Part shown: one piece after another, positions 13,254 to 20,310 of the stretch
Numbering within the stretch: position 1 is the first letter of the stretch
Layout of the letters: each line of letters begins with the position of its first letter
Origin: a virus
IMG/VR virus record: IMGVR_UViG_3300035670_000519
Location: 1 to 40,737 of that record
Direction: 5' to 3' (one strand)
Length of the DNA: 40,737 nt
Notes under the pieces: generated by a model
The model's input: only the letters and a program-made list of their open reading frames with translations
Told to the model about the DNA's origin: nothing
The model's database searches: none
Position numbers and translations under genes: made by a program

Positions 13254-15995
13254 TTACGCTATAGAATTTAAAGAATTACTTAAGGATAACCAATCAGCTG
13301 CCGCTATATTATTACCCGAACTTCTAGCACTTACAACAGTATTTCCGCCTGTAAAATAAGCAGATAAAGCATTTAAAGCTGTTCTAATTTCATTAAATTC
13401 TGAAGCATATATAATATTACCTACTATAGCATTATAAGCAAAATCATAATTACTAAGGCCTTTATAAACCCTGAATTCATTAATTTTACTTCTTAAATTA
13501 TTAACATCACTAGCTTTTAAATTTATAGCATTTCCGCTTACTGGTGTATTTACCCAAGTAAAATTAGTTGGTCTAGGATTTAAAACTACATTTATAGGAT
13601 AAGGTGTTGCTAAACGCCAAACTGAATAAGTTATCCATCCATTTACGTTTCGTTTTGATCTAGCCCTAAAATATTTATTACCTTCACTACCAACACCAAC
13701 GTTAGTCGAAGTTCCAAAAACTTCTATAATAGTCCAATTTACTTGGTCAGTTCCCCAACTTACTTCATAACTAGTAGCATAAATATTACTAGACCAACTT
13801 ACATCTACGGATAAACTATTACTAGGTTGACTTACCGGAACGTAATTAAATAATTCAGGATAAGTAAGATTTAAAGCTACTGTTGAAGACCAATCTGAAT
13901 ATAAAGTAGTTCCACTAACAGTTATTTGTGAACGAACCCTAAAATAAGGTAAAGTATAACTTCCCACATCAATATTATAACTACTACCACTTTGTGCTGA
14001 AAATTCTATAGAACCCCAATTTCCAGTATTATTAGTCCAATCTATATCAGTTGTGACAGTATAACCAGAATTTGAAATACCTTTAGTATAAGCAACATCA
14101 CAGGTATGGTTAACTTGTGGATTAACAGTTAATCCAGTAGGAACTGAAGGTAATGAAGTAGCTAATGAAGTATTACTATAAGCTGAAGAAGGCTTATTAT
14201 AATTACTGCCAGCTTTAACTTTAACATAATAAGTTTGTCCAGCTTTAAAATCTGAACCTATAGAAACTGAACTTAAATAATAAGTTGGATTACTTATATA
14301 TTCTATATATTTCCAAGTACTATTATCTAAACTATAAGCTAAAGTATACCAATCAGCGTTAGTTCCTGTCCAAGTAAAATCTAATCTAGTTTGTGTTCTA
14401 CTACTTAAAACTGGTGCTGAAGTCATAGTTGGATAATTAATTGGTGTGAATGTTTGACTATAAGAAGGAACTACAGAATAATAATTACTACTATTAGCTT
14501 GCCAAACCCTTAAATTATAACTTATACTAGGTAACATCCAATAAGCATCTGTAGTAGTTGTATTAGTCCAAGTAAAACCATTACTAGGATTCATCTGAAC
14601 TGCAAGGTCTTCAGAATCAGTTCCAACACATATATAAATATCACTATTATATAAAAAATTTTGAATATGTGAATCTATAGTATTAAATCCACCATTACTT
14701 TTTCCATGCCAACTAAAATCAGTGTTAATACAATCTGCCCTAGTAGTTAAATCACCACCACAACCGCAAGCTTCTGTTAATTCTTCAGTAAATATAGCTT
14801 CTACATTTGTCCAAATATCATCATAATAAGAAGTTTCATAATTAATTCTTATATAAGCGTGATAAATCCAACCATTAGCATTTGTACTATTTTCCCATAA
14901 ACCACCATAAATATAACCAGAAGGTGCACCCATGTCCGCATTACTTTTAGTTTCTACTAAAATATCAGGGTTAGAATCACTATCATCCCTATAAAAACTA
15001 ATACCACTTCCGCTAATAGCAGAATTCATAATTGAAATCCAATTATTTAAAGCATTACTAAATCTAGTTCTAGTTCCAGAAGGGTGTGCAGAAGCATAAG
15101 TTAATTTAACAGAATAAGAACCTATATCCCATAAAGTAAAGTCAAAAGCTTGTTGTGTTTGTCCATAATATATTCCCCATTCATGGTCACGAACAGCACA
15201 GTTATAACATATATCAGTTTCTTCAGATGTTAAATAAGATGAATAAGGTGTATAAGAAGGTCTATTAAATTCTACACATCTTGCTGTACTAGAACTAGCA
15301 CCACTTATAGTAAAATCATTAGTTGTTTGATTAAAACTTACAGAAGGTGCTGATAAAGTACTTAAATAAATTTGTCCAGACCAATTTTTCCAAGTTGCTT
15401 TATAACTTTGTCCGTATATATTATTTATATTATTAGTAAAACTTACTTTAGTCAGCATTTGATATTGATAATTGTTAGCACAAACTGGTGTATTATGAAC
15501 GTAAGTACCAACACCAACTGAAGAAGAATAAGAAGTAGTCCAATTAGAATCACTACCATAAACGGTACCTACAGTAGTACCAGAAACCCAAGCAGAATCA
15601 AAACTTGCATCATCATAAACAGTTGAAGTGACCATTCTAGATTCATAATAAGTTATATATTGATAAGTTTCTGAAATACCATTATTCCAATCACCAACTG
15701 GGTAAGAACAAATTGCATTAAAAGTATCAAAACCAATTTGTGTTGGTTTTAAATAAATAGCACTAGTAATAAAAGCATTAACAGACCAAACAGAACCACT
15801 GGAATTAACTAATCCACCAGTATCTAATATAGAACTACATGAAGCAGAACTACTAGAACCACTAGAACCATTTCTTTTTTTATTACCTTTATTTACTTTT
15901 TTACCTTTTTTTTCTAAATATTCTAAATATTCTTTACGTTTTATATCACGTTCTTGTTTTTTTAATAACTGTTCTTTATTTAAAGGTAATGGCAT
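13254..15995 (-). CDS. Tail fibre / receptor-binding protein with FN3 and metzincin-like domains
   Basis: A 913-residue virion protein. It begins with a basic segment (residues 1-42) and a Gly/Ser-rich linker. Residues about 290-470 resemble a matrixin/DUF2927-like fold (SGISFYRDDSDSNPDILVE ... AIFTEELTEACGCGGD), but the zinc motif HExxHxxGxxH reads EELTEACGCGG (E404-G414), so both His positions are Glu and the third is Gly. Three fibronectin-III-like beta domains follow (about 535-620, 621-715, 718-800). The C-terminal 100 residues contain repeated G-N-x-I-x-A-(S/A)-(D/E)-(F/V/W)-N motifs, typical of surface-binding phage proteins. It sits at the end of the tail module before lysis. The protease-like fold is inferred. 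Confidence 0.7.
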   Translation of the reverse strand: MPLPLNKEQLLKKQERDIKRKEYLEYLEKKGKKVNKGNKKRNGSSGSSSSASCSSILDTGGLVNSSGSVWSVNAFITSAIYLKPTQIGFDTFNAICSYPVGDWNNGISETYQYITYYESRMVTSTVYDDASFDSAWVSGTTVGTVYGSDSNWTTSYSSSVGVGTYVHNTPVCANNYQYQMLTKVSFTNNINNIYGQSYKATWKNWSGQIYLSTLSAPSVSFNQTTNDFTISGASSSTARCVEFNRPSYTPYSSYLTSEETDICYNCAVRDHEWGIYYGQTQQAFDFTLWDIGSYSVKLTYASAHPSGTRTRFSNALNNWISIMNSAISGSGISFYRDDSDSNPDILVETKSNADMGAPSGYIYGGLWENSTNANGWIYHAYIRINYETSYYDDIWTNVEAIFTEELTEACGCGGDLTTRADCINTDFSWHGKSNGGFNTIDSHIQNFLYNSDIYICVGTDSEDLAVQMNPSNGFTWTNTTTTDAYWMLPSISYNLRVWQANSSNYYSVVPSYSQTFTPINYPTMTSAPVLSSRTQTRLDFTWTGTNADWYTLAYSLDNSTWKYIEYISNPTYYLSSVSIGSDFKAGQTYYVKVKAGSNYNKPSSAYSNTSLATSLPSVPTGLTVNPQVNHTCDVAYTKGISNSGYTVTTDIDWTNNTGNWGSIEFSAQSGSSYNIDVGSYTLPYFRVRSQITVSGTTLYSDWSSTVALNLTYPELFNYVPVSQPSNSLSVDVSWSSNIYATSYEVSWGTDQVNWTIIEVFGTSTNVGVGSEGNKYFRARSKRNVNGWITYSVWRLATPYPINVVLNPRPTNFTWVNTPVSGNAINLKASDVNNLRSKINEFRVYKGLSNYDFAYNAIVGNIIYASEFNEIRTALNALSAYFTGGNTVVSARSSGNNIAAADWLSLSNSLNSIA

Positions 15996-16006
15996 TTTAA
16001 CACCCC

Positions 16007-16603
16007 TTATACATCTATAGCTTCTGAAAATTCTGATTGTAATTTAAGGTAGTTATTTTTAATTCTATCATAAACCTTTTGTCCAAAACCAAAATCTTCT
16101 TTAAATTTTTTAATTGATCTATTTTGTTTTACGTGTTCTACCATTTCTTCTGTTATTTTAATTTTATTTGGTGGTTCTTTACCTATATGTGCTAATCCAA
16201 TTTTAATTTTAGATTCTTCTGAATGATATTTACCTTTCATATAAGATTCCTTTCCATAGTTAGGATGTTTTTCACCTTGCATTTTAGGGTTAGGAATGCC
16301 AGTTTTAGCTTCAGATAATTTTTTTTTAGTTTCTTCTGTATGTTTTCTGCCTTTTGCAGCTTCAGATAATTTTTTTTTAGTTTCTTCTGTATGTTTTTTA
16401 CCAATATTCCAACTTGATTTATCAAAAGCACGATGAATTTTATTATGTTCGGCACGTGTTAACATTTCTAGATTTTCTGGATTATTATTATCATGATTAA
16501 AATCTTTATGATGTATAACATAACCTTCTGGTATTTCTAATATTTCTGGATGATTCTGTAAATAAATTTGATGATAAATTAAACGATAACTTGATTTTGA
16601 CAT
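16007..16603 (-). CDS. HNH homing endonuclease with NUMOD3 repeats
   Basis: A 198-residue free-standing homing endonuclease. The HNH nuclease motif is IHHKDFNHDNNNPENLEML ... RAEHNKIH (residues about 30-57). It is followed by DNA-binding NUMOD3-type repeats GKKHTEETKKKLSEA and GRKHTEETKKKLSEA plus weaker copies (KHPNYGKE, YHSEESKIKI), and a C-terminal helix-turn-helix-like part. Two repeats are encoded by identical 40-bp DNA (16307-16346 and 16358-16397). The last 14-16 residues (NNYLKLQSEFSEAIDV) match the end of the small tail proteins at 16637 and 30988, suggesting insertion into a copy of that gene. No intron is evident. Confidence 0.85.
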   Translation of the reverse strand: MSKSSYRLIYHQIYLQNHPEILEIPEGYVIHHKDFNHDNNNPENLEMLTRAEHNKIHRAFDKSSWNIGKKHTEETKKKLSEAAKGRKHTEETKKKLSEAKTGIPNPKMQGEKHPNYGKESYMKGKYHSEESKIKIGLAHIGKEPPNKIKITEEMVEHVKQNRSIKKFKEDFGFGQKVYDRIKNNYLKLQSEFSEAIDV

Positions 16604-16636
16604 TTTAAAATCCCCCTAGTGTTTTTAAATATTATA

Positions 16637-16918
16637 TTAACAATCTATAGAATTTTTAAATTCATCAATTTCATTTTTTAAATAATTATACATTTGTTGC
16701 CACATATTTAATTCTGAATTTAAATCTGGTGTAAAATAATACATCTTACTAATAAATAAATAGTTTTCATTATTAATGTCCAAATCAGCTGCTGTTTTAG
16801 AAACATAATATTCTACATTAAACCCTATATTATTTTTATTTCCATCTACATGTACAATTTTTATATAAGTATTATCAATATTTAATCCTTTGTATGATAT
16901 ATTTTGTTGCAAAGCCAT
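16637..16918 (-). CDS. Small tail-associated protein (paralogue of 30988 gene)
   Basis: A 93-residue, mostly beta protein starting MALQQNISYKGLNIDNTYIK and ending YNYLKNEIDEFKNSIDC. It has the same plan as the 89-residue protein at 30988: N-terminal strands, then a W-x-Q-(I/M)-Y helix, then an acidic (F)-x-x-(S/A)-ID ending. Such proteins follow fibre genes in many Firmicutes phages and presumably serve as fibre or baseplate accessories. It lies between a fibre gene and the homing endonuclease. Confidence 0.65.
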   Translation of the reverse strand: MALQQNISYKGLNIDNTYIKIVHVDGNKNNIGFNVEYYVSKTAADLDINNENYLFISKMYYFTPDLNSELNMWQQMYNYLKNEIDEFKNSIDC

Positions 16919-16935
16919 TTTAAAACCCCCTTAAA

Positions 16936-18387
16936 TTAACCATACCGTGCAGTCACAGATAAATTACTAACTGTAGCACCAGTAAAATTCCAGTTTCCAG
17001 TAGGATAAAAAGTAGTTGAACTACCATATCCTATTCTATTATTAGCTATATATGCTGAATAAGTTCCATCTACGTTATTATAAATTTTAAAAACTTCATT
17101 GCCATTATAATATAAAATTAAATCTGAATAAGTAGGATCACAATATAACCCATTATTTTGCCCACTGGAATTTTTACTTATTAAAGTATCTGATAATTCT
17201 ATACGTTTCCCAGATAATCCTACCCCAAAATTCCCTGAAGTATTCATTTTTTGAAGTTTATTAATGAAAGTAGAACCATCCGCTAAATAAGTTGAAGCTA
17301 AAGCTGTATTTAATTTTAATTCAGAAGTACAATAAATTCCATCTGCTTTAATAGATATACCTTGTGCTGAATTAGTATCTGATATATAATACATATTGAA
17401 AGCATCGGCAGTTTTAGTTATATAACCTTTAGCAACTGAAGAATCATTACCGGCACCAGCCCCATAAATAGTTATAGGTACATTAGTTCCTGTATGGTCG
17501 GGTAAGAAACCTTGTGCCATTTTAATTAAAGAACTTTCTTTATATTTCATCATTTGTTTCGACATTTCAATATAATAATTAGTTCCACCAGTAAAATTAT
17601 ATGTACTTAAAGTAGAACCTATTATATAATCAGCATATATACCATTAGAATTTAATACAGTATTACCAGAACCATTTTGAATTTGTATTGCACCATTATA
17701 TACATACAACCCACGATAATCTAATTGGGCATAACTAGTGCCACCTGTGGCTGTTGCCCTTATACCGAATGAACCCATAGTAATATCAGTTGGTAAGGCT
17801 GCACTTTTACCTAAATCAGTATTAATTAAATTATAATAACTTAAAGCCAAACCATTTTGTGAACCACCAGCATCCCAATATGCTACATCTGTTCCTTTAA
17901 GATTAGCTTTTGGTATTTCATAATTATTATTACCATCTTCAAGTTGTGCTTTTGTTACTTTTGCATTCCAATTTGTAGCATCTACTATAAATTCATCCAC
18001 TAAATTGGCATTTACAACTAATTTATGCGTACATTCTATTTTATCTTTATAAATAGCAATACCAGCAACTTCACCCGCAGATAATAAACCAGTATAATAT
18101 AGATTTAATGAATTAGTATCTTTAGTTATATAACCACGGTTACCACCATTTCCATCACCAGCACCAAATCCTAAACCAAATTCATACCAAGAATTAGTTA
18201 CATCTTTAACCCAACCTATTTCGCCAACTTTTCCAGCTGGATTTCCTAAATTATAAAAAGTAATAACATTAGCATCAGGTGTCAAATTAACTGATATTCT
18301 TTCATTAATCCATTTTTTACTTTTTATATCATAAGCACCTAATTTTCTAGTCATTATATCTTCAAGTTGATTATTAAAAGTTTTCAT
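16936..18387 (-). CDS. Tail fibre/appendage protein with internal duplication
   Basis: A 483-residue Gly/Asn/Ser/Thr-rich beta protein with the look of a trimeric phage fibre. A module is duplicated: GAGDGN...RGYITKDTNSLNLYY...GIAIYKDKIECTHKL at about residues 75-115 and GAGAGN...KGYITKTADAFNMYY...GISIKADGIYCTSEL at about 307-350. The end (ATVSNLSVTARYG) is short. The N-terminus (MKTFNNQLEDIMTRKLGAY) may attach it to the hub protein encoded just upstream. The ribosome binding site AAGGTGGTGG directly abuts the promoter-like element at 18401. Confidence 0.7.
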   Translation of the reverse strand: MKTFNNQLEDIMTRKLGAYDIKSKKWINERISVNLTPDANVITFYNLGNPAGKVGEIGWVKDVTNSWYEFGLGFGAGDGNGGNRGYITKDTNSLNLYYTGLLSAGEVAGIAIYKDKIECTHKLVVNANLVDEFIVDATNWNAKVTKAQLEDGNNNYEIPKANLKGTDVAYWDAGGSQNGLALSYYNLINTDLGKSAALPTDITMGSFGIRATATGGTSYAQLDYRGLYVYNGAIQIQNGSGNTVLNSNGIYADYIIGSTLSTYNFTGGTNYYIEMSKQMMKYKESSLIKMAQGFLPDHTGTNVPITIYGAGAGNDSSVAKGYITKTADAFNMYYISDTNSAQGISIKADGIYCTSELKLNTALASTYLADGSTFINKLQKMNTSGNFGVGLSGKRIELSDTLISKNSSGQNNGLYCDPTYSDLILYYNGNEVFKIYNNVDGTYSAYIANNRIGYGSSTTFYPTGNWNFTGATVSNLSVTARYG

Positions 18388-18400
18388 TTATCCACCACCT

Positions 18401-18414
18401 TATATAATATTACT
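18401..18414 (-). promoter_or_regulatory. Late promoter-like element
   Basis: Read leftward AGTAATATTATATA. It touches the ribosome binding site AAGGTGGTGG, so a transcript starting from it would have an extremely short leader. Confidence 0.55.
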
Positions 18415-18417
18415 TAA

Positions 18418-19890
18418 TTAATGTTGGGCATAACTGTAATGATGACATGTGATTGTTTGTTTTAAAGATTGATTTCCAGCATCAAAAGTAAAATTTTGTC
18501 CTGTTATAATATATGCTTCACCTATTAACCCATAAACAACTACTTGTATAACATCTTTCATTTGTAATGCTGGTACAGGAATAACTTCAGCATTAACTGT
18601 TATATATTTTTCTTTCATATCCCTAACTAATCTTTGTGCCATAATAGTGCAAGCTTCTTCATCTAATAAATTTTCATTTGTTACTGAAAACATTTTATAT
18701 GGTGATATTTGACTACCATCCCATAATTTAAAATCATTAGATAGATTTTCAATGGCATAAACACCACCATCACCAATAACTTTAATTCTGCCATATACTT
18801 TTTCATCTGACATTCCTAATGGTATTCTAATTATATTTTGTCCATTTTTAAATAACCAATCAACCGCTGTATAGTCTACTTCAACCCATTCATCTACAGC
18901 AATTGCACCATCTTCTAATCTAATTATACTATTAGTTTCACCATCCCATTCCCAATCTATACCGCGTATATAATGTGTCTGTTCACCAGTAATTCTAACT
19001 TTCATATTTTCAGGTGAAGCAAAAGGTTTAGAAAGTGGTTGCCATTCAGGTGGAACACCAAACATACAAACAGCTTCACCAACTACATCTATAACCCTAT
19101 TAGTAGGATATTTAAACATCGCTTTTCCATCTTCATTTATCCAAAAATCAAATATTGCTAAATCTTTAATTTCATTAATACAAGCATCCCATGTCATATT
19201 TTCCCATTCAAAAAAACCGTTAACTGTATCGCTTAATCTAATGCCGGTTGAATCTGTTATTATATCACTATCTGAAAATCCAGCACGCATGCATATATCC
19301 CTAACTATATCTTCTAGGTAAGGGTCAGTATCAGCTGAAGTCAGATGATAACCTGTAATTACAACTGAAGTATCGATAGGATAAATAATAGACCAAGTTA
19401 ATTGTGGATCATTCGCAGTATCAACACAATAAACTGATTGTTCCATTAAAATTTTACCCATATCGTTGCAATCAATTACCATTTCACTACCATCAGAAAA
19501 AATATCAGGTGTAACTGAATTTATTAAACCAGTAAATTGACAATATAATTCATCATTCCAACCTGCATATATCTTTATTTTTTTATTAATCACTAATACA
19601 CCTAACCAATCATTAGATGGTTTATTATGCGTGGAATCATTTCTATGTGGCGTATAATATCCAAAATCTTTCAAATTATCTGGGTTAACATTACACATAG
19701 TAAAACTAGCAGTATTAGAAAAATTAGCTTCTGAACTATTCCAAGTAACATTTTTAACATTAGGAATAGTATGTTCAAAAGTTCCTATACCAGGTATATC
19801 TTCAACCCATACTACTTTACAAGTATAAGGATAATCACTAAAGTCTTTATTATCAAAAGCATTTCTTACTTCATTAGATACACTGCGCAT
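18418..19890 (-). CDS. Tail hub/baseplate-type protein
   Basis: A 490-residue protein. I take ATG 19890, 8 bases after AGGTGAATA; a GTG nine bases further upstream sits on that site. The N-terminal half has the tail-hub pattern (NKKIKIYAGWNDELYCQFTG, then LINSVTPDIFSDGSEMVIDCND), as in gp27/gpD-like proteins that cap the tube. Later parts (WENMTWDACINEIKDLAIFDFWINEDGKAMFKYP, ...VGLIGEAYIITGQNFTFDAG) fit the second hub domain. No lysozyme or peptidase motif is visible. It follows the distal-tail-like gene, as in siphophages. Confidence 0.7.
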   Translation of the reverse strand: MRSVSNEVRNAFDNKDFSDYPYTCKVVWVEDIPGIGTFEHTIPNVKNVTWNSSEANFSNTASFTMCNVNPDNLKDFGYYTPHRNDSTHNKPSNDWLGVLVINKKIKIYAGWNDELYCQFTGLINSVTPDIFSDGSEMVIDCNDMGKILMEQSVYCVDTANDPQLTWSIIYPIDTSVVITGYHLTSADTDPYLEDIVRDICMRAGFSDSDIITDSTGIRLSDTVNGFFEWENMTWDACINEIKDLAIFDFWINEDGKAMFKYPTNRVIDVVGEAVCMFGVPPEWQPLSKPFASPENMKVRITGEQTHYIRGIDWEWDGETNSIIRLEDGAIAVDEWVEVDYTAVDWLFKNGQNIIRIPLGMSDEKVYGRIKVIGDGGVYAIENLSNDFKLWDGSQISPYKMFSVTNENLLDEEACTIMAQRLVRDMKEKYITVNAEVIPVPALQMKDVIQVVVYGLIGEAYIITGQNFTFDAGNQSLKQTITCHHYSYAQH

Positions 19891-19891
19891 A

Positions 19892-20251
19892 TTATTCACC
19901 TATCCATGAAATTTCTATTTTAACTAACCCATCAGCAGCATCTGTATTATATTTTAAAGATTCTATTCTACAATCACCAGAATATAACATAGTACCACGA
20001 ATATAAACATCTAATTGTTGTAATGTTTTTGTTTTATAAGCTGATATTATATTTCCTAATTCTGTAATAGAACAAAAACCACTAGAATTATATTTACTAT
20101 TAGAATAACCTGTACTTTCTAAAACAGTATTATTAGTATCAGGTGTTGTTGGATCAGCTATTATTTTTGTTTCAGTAATGGTAATTGGTGTAGGTGTTGC
20201 ATTGAAAGTTCTAATATGCATATTTATAGTTCCCCATACACTTTGTGACAT
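19892..20251 (-). CDS. Distal tail-like small protein
   Basis: A 119-residue, all-beta protein encoded between the tape measure and hub genes, the usual place of a distal tail (Dit-like) protein, although it is shorter than typical Dit (about 200+). It is Thr/Asn/Ser-rich and ends LVKIEISWIGE. The assignment is by position. Its stop codon ends two bases before the hub start (TAATATG). Confidence 0.5.
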   Translation of the reverse strand: MSQSVWGTINMHIRTFNATPTPITITETKIIADPTTPDTNNTVLESTGYSNSKYNSSGFCSITELGNIISAYKTKTLQQLDVYIRGTMLYSGDCRIESLKYNTDAADGLVKIEISWIGE

Positions 20252-20275
20252 TTTTAAAACCCCCTTATAATAAAA

Positions 20276-20293
20276 AGGGGATATATATCCCCT
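20276..20293 (-). terminator. Hairpin after tape measure gene
   Basis: Read leftward AGGGGATATATATCCCCT followed by TTTTTATT, a good terminator for the tape measure transcript. It overlaps the end of a promoter-like element (20293-20307) and could instead form a 5' hairpin on the next mRNA. Confidence 0.65.
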
Positions 20294-20307
20294 ATATTAT
20301 ATTACTA
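20293..20307 (-). promoter_or_regulatory. Late promoter-like element (variant)
   Basis: Read leftward TAGTAATATAATATA. It lies immediately before the hairpin 20276-20293 and about 40 bases before the 20251 start codon. Confidence 0.5.
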
Positions 20308-20310
20308 TTT

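Noticed and set aside
16237-16455. Second leftward frame inside the homing endonuclease
   Set aside because: Its repetitive Lys/Leu content simply reflects the NUMOD3 repeat DNA read in another frame.
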